NCBI RefSeq assembly: GCF_946222605.1
Contig: NZ_CAMIIE010000003.1
Location: 1 to 64,000 of the forward strand
Source: an uncultured Acidocella sp.
GTDB lineage: Bacteria > Pseudomonadota > Alphaproteobacteria > Acetobacterales > Acetobacteraceae
Reading direction: 5' to 3'
DNA length: 64,000 nucleotides
Below the pieces are notes generated by a model that saw nothing but the letters and a program-made list of their open reading frames with translations, was not told where the DNA came from and made no database searches. A program made the translations under genes and the position numbers. Shown here in pieces: positions 43,024 to 50,891 of this stretch; within the stretch, counting starts at the first letter, position 1; each line of letters opens with the position of its first letter.

Positions 43024-43703
43024 GTCGACAGCAGCCTTTTGCGTGCGAGGAAGATGAATTCGAACACCAGGACCCCGGCGAAGCCGAACCAGGTGAGCGC
43101 ATATCCATAATGGTTGTTCGGCGGGGTGGGCAAATTCTGCGCCGGCTGCGGGGCGGTGCTGCCCGGCGGCGGCAAGGGCCCGAGCGCGATGAGCATATAG
43201 GGGGCGACATTGCGCAGCCCCATGCCGGCGCCGATGCGCGCCGGGTCCAGCGTGTAATAATGCTGGGCCTTGGGATTGTCCGGCGGGGCGAACCAGCCGG
43301 GGCTGATCGGGGCATGGATATAGCCCGACGGGGTGGCGGGCGGGTCAGCCAGAGGGGTGGGGATGGTCTGCGGCACCCAGCCGAGATCGACCAGCAGAAT
43401 TTGCCCATCCGGCCGGCGCAGCGCCATGATCAGCTCGCCGCCGGAGATCGGCCCGCGCGGCCCGTCATGCACGATCTGCCCGTAAAGTGCCGCCTTGCCC
43501 GGCACCCAATCCCCCGTGGCGGCGACCTTCTCGAACGGGCCGGGATGCGGCCCGAGCGGGACCGGCGGGGCCAGCTGCGCGGCGCGGATCTGCGCGATGA
43601 TGCCCTCTTTCCAGGTCAGCCGGTGCAGCTGCCAGACGCCGAGCGCGATGAAGGCACAGAAGGCCGCGAGCCCCAGAGCGGCGGGCAGGATCAGCCGGCG
43701 CAA
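43020..43703 (-). CDS. SURF1 family cytochrome oxidase assembly protein
   Basis: 227 residues. TM1 lies at the N-terminus (LGLAAFCAFIALGVWQL) followed by the family motif WQLHRLTWKEGII. TM2 is near the C-terminus (YALTWFGFAGVLVFEFIFLARK), with NNHYGYALTWF as in other SURF1 proteins. The loop between faces the periplasm. It helps insert heme a into subunit I. It follows coxC by 3 bases. Confidence 0.92.
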   Translation of the reverse strand: MRRLILPAALGLAAFCAFIALGVWQLHRLTWKEGIIAQIRAAQLAPPVPLGPHPGPFEKVAATGDWVPGKAALYGQIVHDGPRGPISGGELIMALRRPDGQILLVDLGWVPQTIPTPLADPPATPSGYIHAPISPGWFAPPDNPKAQHYYTLDPARIGAGMGLRNVAPYMLIALGPLPPPGSTAPQPAQNLPTPPNNHYGYALTWFGFAGVLVFEFIFLARKRLLST

Positions 43704-43706
43704 GGA

Positions 43707-44558
43707 TTATCCCGCCGTGATCGCGCTGCGGCCGAGATAATAGATGCAGACGAACAGGAACAGCCAGACCACATCGACGAAATGCCAGTACCAGGCCGCC
43801 GCCTCGAAGCCGAAATGCCGCTCCTTGGTGAACTGCCCGGCCCGCGCCCGGAAGAAGCAGACGGTGAGGAACAGCGTGCCAATGATGACATGCGCGCCGT
43901 GAAACCCGGTGGCGATGAAGAAGGAGGAGGCGAAAATGCCGCCATGATAAAACGGGAAGGGCGAATGGGTATATTCCCAGGCCTGGCCGCAGAGGAACAT
44001 CAAGCCCAGCACGATGGTGATGCCAAGCCCGCGAACCAGATTCTTGTTATCCCCTTCCAGCAGCGCGTGATGCGCCCAGGTGATGGTGGTGCCGGAGAGC
44101 AGCAGCACCATGGTATTGAAAAGCGGAATCGCGAACGGGTCGATCGTCGTTACCCCTTGCGGCGGCCAGACCGGCGCGAAGGCGGTGCCCATTTTGTCCG
44201 GGTAGAAGAAATAGTTGAAATAATTCCAGAAGAAGGAGACGAAGAACATCACCTCGGAGGCGATGAACAAGGCCATACCGTAGCGCAGGCCCATCTGGGT
44301 GACGATCTTGTGCAGGCCCGGCGTGCGGGCCTCATGGATCACATCGCGCCACCAGAGGAACATCACGCTGAGATCAGCGACACCGCCGATGGCGAGCACG
44401 ATGAAATCATGGAAATGCGCCGCCAGGATGATGCCGGTGAAGGTGATCATCGCCGCGGTGGCGCCGAACAGCGGCCAGAGGCTGGGATCAACGAGATGGT
44501 AAGGGTGGGGCACGGTGCCCTTCACCTGGTCGGTCGCGGTATGGATTGAGCCGCTCAT
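43707..44558 (-). CDS. coxC: Cytochrome c oxidase subunit III
   Basis: 283 residues with seven membrane segments. Landmarks are HPYHLVDPSLWPLFGA at the N-terminus, the acidic helix EVMFFVSFFWNYF, and FHGAHVIIGTLFL (helix VI). WYWHFVDVVWLFLFVCIYYLG ends the protein. It is part of the aa3-type oxidase encoded here. It lies 70 bases after the small membrane protein gene. Confidence 0.95.
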   Translation of the reverse strand: MSGSIHTATDQVKGTVPHPYHLVDPSLWPLFGATAAMITFTGIILAAHFHDFIVLAIGGVADLSVMFLWWRDVIHEARTPGLHKIVTQMGLRYGMALFIASEVMFFVSFFWNYFNYFFYPDKMGTAFAPVWPPQGVTTIDPFAIPLFNTMVLLLSGTTITWAHHALLEGDNKNLVRGLGITIVLGLMFLCGQAWEYTHSPFPFYHGGIFASSFFIATGFHGAHVIIGTLFLTVCFFRARAGQFTKERHFGFEAAAWYWHFVDVVWLFLFVCIYYLGRSAITAG

Positions 44559-44628
44559 CCTTGTCTCCCTTTCTTCCTTGAGGCGTTTCCTTGAGGCGTC
44601 TTTTGGGCGGTATCTTATTCGGCGCGGG

Positions 44629-44832
44629 TCACCACATCTGGCCGTATTCGTGCAGCTTCACCAGCGCGATGACATAGACGATCAGGCAGAACCCGCCCAA
44701 GGCGGCGAGCAGCAGGAAATTCCTGGCCCGGCGGCGGCGCAGAAACTCCGCCTTCTGCTCATCGCTCCAATGCGATTCGGTGAGTTCCACCCGGGGCATC
44801 TCATCGAGCTTGCGGGCCATGGCGGGGCTCAT
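44629..44832 (-). CDS. Small single-TM protein of the cox operon (CoxF-like)
   Basis: 67 residues with a basic region FLRRRRARNF and one membrane helix (LLLAALGGFCLIVYVIALV). It has the size and operon position of CoxF-like small proteins found between ctaB and coxC/ctaG in alphaproteobacteria. The start overlaps the ctaB stop by ATGA. Its role in oxidase assembly is presumed only from position. Confidence 0.75.
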   Translation of the reverse strand: MSPAMARKLDEMPRVELTESHWSDEQKAEFLRRRRARNFLLLAALGGFCLIVYVIALVKLHEYGQMW

Positions 44833-45764
44833 ACCAGCCGGTCCACCGCGCAGGCGGCAAACAGCAGGAACAGATAGAGAATGGAGAATTTGAAGGCGGC
44901 GCGGGCCGGAGCGTCCTTGTTCAGGCTCACCCCCTTCGCATCCTGCGCGTCGCGCAGCACGCCCCAGGCGTAATAGATGAAGGCGGCCCCGAGCACGAGC
45001 GCGGTGAGGCCGTAAATCGGTCCGGCGAGCCCCATGAACCAGGGCGAGAGCGCCAGCGGGAACAGGATCAGCGTGTAGATGAACACGTTCCAGCGTGTAT
45101 GCCGCGCCCCCTTCACCACCGGCAGCATCGGCACCCCGGCCTTCTCGTAATCGGTGGAGGCGTAGAGGGCGAGGGACCAGAAATGCGGCGGGGTCCAGAA
45201 AAACACGATGAAGAACAGCACCATCGGCAGCAGGCCGATATGGCCGGTGACCGCCGCCCAGCCGATGACCGCCGGAAACGCCCCCGCCCCGCCGCCGATG
45301 ACGATATTCTGCGGGGTGCGGCGCTTCAGCCAGATCGTGTAGATCACGGCATAATAGAAGATCGAAAAGGCCAGCACGGCGGCGGCGCAGAGATTGGTCG
45401 CCATCGCCAGCAGCAGCACCGAGACCACCGAGAGCACAACGCCAAAGCCCAGCGCCCCGGCGGCGGAGATCTTGCCCGCCGGAATCGGCCGCGAGGTGGT
45501 GCGGCGCATGATCGCGTCGATATCGCGGTCATACCACATATTGATGGCCCCGGCGGCGCCGGCGCCAAGGGCGATGCAGAAGATCGCGATCGCCGCCATC
45601 AGCGGGTTGATATGGCCGGGCGCGATCAGCAGCCCGATGGCGCCGGTGAACACCACCAGCGAGACCACGCGCGGCTTCAGCAGGGCGATCCAGTCCGCCG
45701 GCTCGGCGCCCAGATGCGGCACCGCGCCGGTATCAGACAGGAATTCAGAGACGTGGTCGGACAA
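44829..45764 (-). CDS. ctaB: Protoheme IX farnesyltransferase (heme O synthase)
   Basis: 311 residues. The UbiA-family Asp-rich motif is NMWYDRDIDAIMRRTTSRP, the second motif is YASTDYEKAGVPMLP, and 8-9 TM helices are seen. It makes heme O from heme B and farnesyl diphosphate, the latter supplied by IspA. The start is a TTG at 45764 with TAGGAG five bases upstream, just after the coxA stop. An upstream ATG would run back into coxA and adds no family sequence. Confidence 0.93.
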   Translation of the reverse strand: MSDHVSEFLSDTGAVPHLGAEPADWIALLKPRVVSLVVFTGAIGLLIAPGHINPLMAAIAIFCIALGAGAAGAINMWYDRDIDAIMRRTTSRPIPAGKISAAGALGFGVVLSVVSVLLLAMATNLCAAAVLAFSIFYYAVIYTIWLKRRTPQNIVIGGGAGAFPAVIGWAAVTGHIGLLPMVLFFIVFFWTPPHFWSLALYASTDYEKAGVPMLPVVKGARHTRWNVFIYTLILFPLALSPWFMGLAGPIYGLTALVLGAAFIYYAWGVLRDAQDAKGVSLNKDAPARAAFKFSILYLFLLFAACAVDRLV

Positions 45765-45772
45765 ATCGGCTC

Positions 45773-47371
45773 CTAACGGATAATCGGCACATCTTCGAAG
45801 GTATGGTGCGGGGCCGGGCTGGGCACCGCCCATTCCAGCGTCGTCGCACCCTCACCCCAGTAATTATCCGCAAGCTTCTGCTTCGAGGTGAACACCGCGT
45901 AAAGCACATAAAAGAAGATCAGGGTTGAAACACCCGAGACCATCGAGCCGACGGAGGAGACGAAATTCCACCCCGCGAAAGCGTCCGCATAATCCGGGTA
46001 GCGGCGCGGCATGCCGGCCAGGCCGAGGAAATGCTGCGGGAAGAAGGTGAGATTGACCCCGATGAAGAAGGTCCAGAAATGCAGCTTGCCCCAGAATTCC
46101 GGATATTGGTGGCCGCTCATCTTGCCGATCCAGTAATAGAATCCGGCGAAAATCGCGAAGGCGGCGCCCATGCTCAGCACGTAGTGGAAATGCGCGATCA
46201 GGAAATAATCGTTATGCAGCTCCTGATCCAGCCCGGCATTGGCCAGCACCACCCCGGTGGCGCCGCCGATGACGAACAGGAAGATGAAGCCCAGCGCCCA
46301 GAGCATCGGCGTTTTGAACTCGATGGAGCCGCCCCACATGGTGGCGATCCAGGAGAACACCTTGATGCCGGTCGGCACCGCGATGATCAGCGTCGCCACC
46401 TCGAAATAAATCCGGCTATCGGTCGAGATGGCCGAGACGAACATATGGTGCGCCCAGACCACGAAGCCGACAAAGCCGATGATCACCATCGCATAGGCCA
46501 TGCCGAGATAGCCGAAGATCGGCTTGCGGGAGAAGGTGGAGACGACATGGCTGATGATGCCGAAGGCCGGGAGGATCATGATATAGACCTCCGGATGGCC
46601 GAAGAACCAGAACAGATGCTGGAACAGCACCGGGTCGCCGCCGCCGGAGGGCTCGAAGAAGGAGGTGCCGAAATTGCGGTCCATGATCAGCATGGTCACA
46701 GCCCCGGCCAGCACCGGAATCGCCAGCAGCAGCAGGAAGGCGGTGACCAGGATCGCCCAGCAGAAGAGCGGCATCTTGTGCATGGTCATGCCCGGCGCGC
46801 GCATGTTGAGGATGGTGGCGATGAAGTTGATCGCCCCCAGCAGCGAGGAAATGCCGGCCAGATGCAAGGAGAACAGCGAGAAATCCGTGGCCACGCCGGG
46901 GGAATACTGGGCATTGTCCAGCGGCGGGTAGAGCGTCCAGCCCGCCCCGGTGCCGGTGCCCAGGAACAGCCCCAGCATCACGAACACGAAGCCCGCCACC
47001 AGGAACCAGAAGCTCATATTGTTCAGCCGCGGGAAGGCCATGTCCGGCGCGCCGATCATCATCGGCACGAACCAGTTGCCCATGCCGCCGATCAAGGCCG
47101 GCATCACGAACCAGAAGATCATGATCAGCCCATGGGCGGTGATGATGGCGTTCCAGGTGTTGCCGCTGGTGATGATGTCATTATGCGGGTACATCAGCTG
47201 CTGGCGCATGATCATCGAGAGCACGCCGCCGAAGCAGCCGCCGATGAACGCCATGATGATGTAGAGCGTGCCGATATCCTTGTGGTTGGTGCTCATCAGC
47301 CAGCGGGCGGCGAAGCTCTTTTTATGGTGGCCGTGAGCGTGCAGGGCATGTTGGTCAGCGGTAATGGACAT
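45773..47371 (-). CDS. coxA: Cytochrome c oxidase subunit I (aa3 type)
   Basis: 532 residues with 12 membrane segments. The heme-copper site is present: WFFGHPEVYIMILP (CuB His and cross-linked Tyr) and the His pair in WAHHMFVSA. The low-spin heme His lies in ITAHGLIMIFWF. This is the standard oxidase of aerobic respiration with the D and K channel regions. It starts 11 bases after the coxB stop. Confidence 0.96.
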   Translation of the reverse strand: MSITADQHALHAHGHHKKSFAARWLMSTNHKDIGTLYIIMAFIGGCFGGVLSMIMRQQLMYPHNDIITSGNTWNAIITAHGLIMIFWFVMPALIGGMGNWFVPMMIGAPDMAFPRLNNMSFWFLVAGFVFVMLGLFLGTGTGAGWTLYPPLDNAQYSPGVATDFSLFSLHLAGISSLLGAINFIATILNMRAPGMTMHKMPLFCWAILVTAFLLLLAIPVLAGAVTMLIMDRNFGTSFFEPSGGGDPVLFQHLFWFFGHPEVYIMILPAFGIISHVVSTFSRKPIFGYLGMAYAMVIIGFVGFVVWAHHMFVSAISTDSRIYFEVATLIIAVPTGIKVFSWIATMWGGSIEFKTPMLWALGFIFLFVIGGATGVVLANAGLDQELHNDYFLIAHFHYVLSMGAAFAIFAGFYYWIGKMSGHQYPEFWGKLHFWTFFIGVNLTFFPQHFLGLAGMPRRYPDYADAFAGWNFVSSVGSMVSGVSTLIFFYVLYAVFTSKQKLADNYWGEGATTLEWAVPSPAPHHTFEDVPIIR

Positions 47372-47382
47372 TCTCTGGCTCC

Positions 47383-48282
47383 TCAGCGCGCGGCGTCAGC
47401 CAACAGGGTGCGGGGGATGGCGGGGGCGGCGGCGGGCGCAGTCTGCGCGTAATTGGTTAGCGCCTGCTTGGTCCAGGCGATGTAATCGGCCAGCGGCACC
47501 GCCTTGATCTCGATCGGCATGGCATCGTGGTTCAGCCCGCAAATCTGGTTGCACTGGCCATAATAGGTGCCGGGCTTGTCGATCTCGGTCCAGCTGGTGA
47601 GCTGGGTGCCGGGAATGGCGTATTTCTGCACCCCGAGCGAGGGCAGGTAGAAACCATGCAGCACATCGGCGCTGGTGATGACAAAGCGCACCTTCTTGCC
47701 CACCGGCAGCACCAGCGGGTGATCGACCGAAAGGCGGCGGATTTCGCCGGGTTTGATCTCATTATCCGGGATCATGTAGCTGGTATAATCAAGCCCCGGC
47801 ACGGAGTCATACTTATATTCCCAATACCACTGATGCGCGGTGACGGTGACGGTCATGTACGGGTCGCTGTCATTCGCCTCGTAATAGATCAGGTTGATCG
47901 AAGGCACGATGATGGCGACCAGGATCAGGCAGGGCACCACGATCCAGACAATCTCGACCAATGTGTTATGGGTGGTCTGGCTGGGCTTGGGGTTGCGCGC
48001 GGCGCGGAAGCGCACCATCACATAGCCCATCAGGATGGCGACGAACCCCACCACCCCGGCCATGATCCAGAGCACATATTTCATCAGCCAGTCGATCTTG
48101 GCCTGCATCGGGCTGCCGGCCGCCGGAAACCAGAGCTGCCAGTTGAACGGCGCGTCCACGTAGTGATTGGCTGCCGCCGTGGGATCCGGGGCGGCGGTCT
48201 GGGCCAGGCCAGCGTGGCACCATAGCCCGCTTGCCGCCGCCAGCATTGCCAACGTCAAGGCAGATTTCACTCTCAGCTTCAT
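47383..48282 (-). CDS. coxB: Cytochrome c oxidase subunit II
   Basis: 299 residues. A signal sequence (LTLAMLAAASGLWCHAGLAQ) is followed by two membrane helices. The periplasmic cupredoxin domain has the complete CuA site: His in VLHGFYLP and the cluster GQCNQICGLNHDAM. The electron-entry aromatic patch is TAHQWYWEY. The start MKLRVKSAL at 48282 is chosen because the signal peptide begins there. The upstream in-frame Met gives only extra polar residues. Confidence 0.95.
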   Translation of the reverse strand: MKLRVKSALTLAMLAAASGLWCHAGLAQTAAPDPTAAANHYVDAPFNWQLWFPAAGSPMQAKIDWLMKYVLWIMAGVVGFVAILMGYVMVRFRAARNPKPSQTTHNTLVEIVWIVVPCLILVAIIVPSINLIYYEANDSDPYMTVTVTAHQWYWEYKYDSVPGLDYTSYMIPDNEIKPGEIRRLSVDHPLVLPVGKKVRFVITSADVLHGFYLPSLGVQKYAIPGTQLTSWTEIDKPGTYYGQCNQICGLNHDAMPIEIKAVPLADYIAWTKQALTNYAQTAPAAAPAIPRTLLADAAR

Positions 48283-48403
48283 GCGTCTGCATCCCGCTTT
48301 ATTTTCATTGGCCGTTTCCAAGCCTTCTTATGTTGGAAACGATACGGGGGGTGGCAGGGGAGATCAAGCGAAATAGGTGAGTGTCCCGGCTTGCAGCACT
48401 CCC

Positions 48404-49072
48404 TCAGCCGCGCTGCGCCGCCAGCCAGGCCCGATAGGCCGGTAGCGGCAAGGCTCTGATCTGGATCGGCATCGGCTGATGGTCGTCGCCGCAGATCGGG
48501 CTGCTCTGGCCGTCATAGAGGCCGGGCTTGGCGATCACCGTCCAGCCGGTGAGGATGGCGCCGGGCAGCGCATAAATCTGCAGCCCCAGCGCCGAGACGA
48601 AAAACCCGTGCATCACGTCGCCGCTGGTCACCAGAAACCGGATTTTCTCCCCCGCCGGCACCACCAGCGGATGATCGGCGGCATCGCCATAGACCGCGCC
48701 GGGGGGAAGCCGCGCCCGCGATACGGCGCGGCTGTCGAAGCCAAGGCCGGGGGCGGAGACATAATCGTAATGCCAATACCATTCATGCGCGGTGACGCTG
48801 ACGGTGAGATAAGGCGGCTGATCGGCGCGATAGAGCATCCGCGCCGCCGGGATCGCCAGCACCAGCAGCACCGCCAACGGGACGACGATCCAGCCGATGG
48901 CGGTGATTTTTTCCGGGCTGAAGCCGCGCGGGGCCAGGATGTCGTGCAGCAAGCGACGCAGGCCCAGATAGCCCAGCGCCAGCGCCGCCAGCCCCAGCAG
49001 CGCGACGATGAGCCAGCCGGCGAAGCTGAGCAGCAGTGCCAGCTCCTGATGCATGAACTGGTTGGCGCTCAC
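48404..49072 (-). CDS. Cytochrome oxidase subunit II paralogue with a broken CuA site
   Basis: 222 residues: two membrane helices (about 12-36 and 60-80), then a cupredoxin domain with TAHEWYWHYDY. The CuA cluster reads GQSSPICGDDHQPM, so the first Cys is Ser 190, while Cys 194, His 155, His 198 and Met 201 are kept. No signal peptide is seen, unlike the real coxB 122 bases downstream. A binuclear CuA seems impossible. It may bind one copper or act as an assembly or other-donor subunit. It overlaps the acyltransferase gene by ATGA. Confidence 0.82.
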   Translation of the reverse strand: MSANQFMHQELALLLSFAGWLIVALLGLAALALGYLGLRRLLHDILAPRGFSPEKITAIGWIVVPLAVLLVLAIPAARMLYRADQPPYLTVSVTAHEWYWHYDYVSAPGLGFDSRAVSRARLPPGAVYGDAADHPLVVPAGEKIRFLVTSGDVMHGFFVSALGLQIYALPGAILTGWTVIAKPGLYDGQSSPICGDDHQPMPIQIRALPLPAYRAWLAAQRG

Positions 49073-49842
49073 GGCGCCGGCAGCTCCCGCCCCTGGCGCA
49101 GCGCGGCGGCGTTGGCGCTGATCTGGCGCTCCAGCGCGGCACTCATCTGCTTGCGGTTGGCATAGCTGCCCGGCGGCATCGGCGCGCCGAACAGGATGGT
49201 CGCCCGCACCCGGCGCCGGCGCAGCAGCGGCAGCAGATGCGGGGCGAGGTCCATGTCGCCATACCAGGCGATCTGCGGCCGGTCGGCATGGCGGACGGGC
49301 TGGCTCTCCAGCCGGTCATAGACGATGGTCACCGGCTGCACCCAGGGCTTGGCGGCCCCGAAGGCCAGGGTGAAGAAGGCCGAGGCGAAGGGCAGCACGC
49401 GGTTGCCGTCCGAGGTGGTGCCTTCCGGGAAGAGGATGATGTTGTCGCCCGCCTGCAGCCGCGCTTCCAGCAGACGCTGCTCCTGCGCCACCGTGTCGCG
49501 GTTGCGGGAGACGAAGATGGTGCGGCCGAGCTTGGCCACCAGCCCGATGCCGGGCCAGCCGCCGACCTCGCTTTTGGCGATGAAGCAGCCCGGCAGCGTT
49601 GCCCCCAGCGCCACGATATCCAGCCAGGAGCAGTGATTGGCGACGAACAAGGTCGGCCGGTGCGGGCTGCGCGGGCCGAGACAGCGCCGTTCCAGCCCGA
49701 TGATGCGCGCCACCCCGCGCCAGTAAAGCCGCGCGAACCAGGCCTTGCCCCAGCCCGGCAGGTTCAGCAGCACCGCCTGCACGGCGATGGCGAAAACCGT
49801 CCAGAGCAGGGTCGCGGCAGCCCGGCAGACCAGCCGGATCAG
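49069..49842 (-). CDS. Lysophospholipid acyltransferase (PlsC-like)
   Basis: 257 residues from the presumed start. Catalytic motif 1 is VANHCSWLDIVAL (HxxxxD-like), motif 3 is ILFPEGTTSDG, and an N-terminal hydrophobic helix anchors it to the membrane. It acylates a lysophospholipid or a related hydroxy lipid. The start is unclear: no ATG or GTG lies near the family start, and the CTG at 49842, overlapping the upstream stop (CTGA), fits best. An ATG at 49929 would overlap the previous gene by 91 bases. Confidence 0.82.
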   Translation of the reverse strand: MIRLVCRAAATLLWTVFAIAVQAVLLNLPGWGKAWFARLYWRGVARIIGLERRCLGPRSPHRPTLFVANHCSWLDIVALGATLPGCFIAKSEVGGWPGIGLVAKLGRTIFVSRNRDTVAQEQRLLEARLQAGDNIILFPEGTTSDGNRVLPFASAFFTLAFGAAKPWVQPVTIVYDRLESQPVRHADRPQIAWYGDMDLAPHLLPLLRRRRVRATILFGAPMPPGSYANRKQMSAALERQISANAAALRQGRELPAP

Positions 49843-50891
49843 GGCGCCCCACCCTTCAGCATCAGCCGCAGATCCTGCTCGATCGGCCCCGGATCGGCGC
49901 CCAGCTCGTCGCGTACGACATCCTTCCAATCCCCGACATCCTGCACCTTGCTGGGATTGTCGCGCAAAAGCTCACGCTTGATGAAGGGAAAGCCGGTGAG
50001 CAGCAGCTGGCGCCAGAGATCGGAGGTCGGGTTCATCGCCACCCGCCTGGCGACATTGTCGCGGATGCGCAGCATCTGCAGCCGGCGGGTGAAGTTGACA
50101 GGGTCTTCCAGCTTGGGGTCCTGCACCTCGTCATTGACGGCTTTCAGCCCTTCGGCGGTGACCATCTTGGTCAGCGCCTCATAGGACCAGAGGGCGGCGC
50201 AGCTCAGCCCGCCTTTCATCATCGCCTGGGTGATACCGACCTCGTAGCGATGCACGATATAAGGCTTGGCCGGCACCGGGCGTACGCTGTCCCAGAATTT
50301 TCGCCAGGCCGGGGCGCGCAGCGCCTTGGCGCCGAAGGCCAGGAAATAGGATTGCAGATGGTAGCGCAGCTGCCAGCTCTCGGTCAGGCCCCAGATATCG
50401 GCGCGCTCATAATCCAGCCGGCGCAGTACATCGCCCAGCGGCAGCAGCGGGCCGAAGACGCTGTCATTGGCGAGGATCACCTCCTCGGTTCCGGCCTGGG
50501 GCAGATTCAAGAAATCGATCGCATCGCGCCAGGCGCCGAAATCATAGCCAATATTGCGACGCAGGATGATGCCGGCGCAAACCTCCCGCAAGCCGGCCTG
50601 CGCCGCTTCGGTGAGGCGCTTGGCATTGCTGACAAAGACGACATCCCGCCCGCTCGCCTGCAGCGCCCGCATATAGGCGAAGACCTGCGGGCGCACGCCG
50701 CCGCGCCCATCATAATGCATGAACAGCACCACGCGCGGCCCGAGCGTGATCCCCGCCTGCGGCCAGGTCGTCAGGATCTGCCGCGGCGAGCGCAGCCGGC
50801 CGATGAGCTGGGCGAACGGCACCCAGATATACCAGCGCACCCATGACAGAAGGTTGCGAACAACCCGTTTCAATGTCCAAGCCTCATGCAT
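49839..50891 (-). CDS. Rhamnan synthesis F-like (RgpF) polysaccharide protein
   Basis: 350 residues. The motifs FMHYDGRGGVRPQVFAYMRAL, RNIGYDFGAWRDAI and EVILANDSVFGPL are typical of the RgpF family, which is linked with synthesis of rhamnose-rich cell-wall or LPS polysaccharide. The start MHEAWTLKRVVRNLL at 50891 overlaps the previous stop by 8 bases (ATGCATGA). It has no signal peptide. Its partner genes are the methyltransferases upstream. Confidence 0.85.
   Translation of the reverse strand: MHEAWTLKRVVRNLLSWVRWYIWVPFAQLIGRLRSPRQILTTWPQAGITLGPRVVLFMHYDGRGGVRPQVFAYMRALQASGRDVVFVSNAKRLTEAAQAGLREVCAGIILRRNIGYDFGAWRDAIDFLNLPQAGTEEVILANDSVFGPLLPLGDVLRRLDYERADIWGLTESWQLRYHLQSYFLAFGAKALRAPAWRKFWDSVRPVPAKPYIVHRYEVGITQAMMKGGLSCAALWSYEALTKMVTAEGLKAVNDEVQDPKLEDPVNFTRRLQMLRIRDNVARRVAMNPTSDLWRQLLLTGFPFIKRELLRDNPSKVQDVGDWKDVVRDELGADPGPIEQDLRLMLKGGAP

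Noticed and set aside
46031..47452. 473-codon plus-strand frame over coxA
   Set aside because: His/Asp/Glu/Gln-rich complement of membrane helices; coxA is certain.
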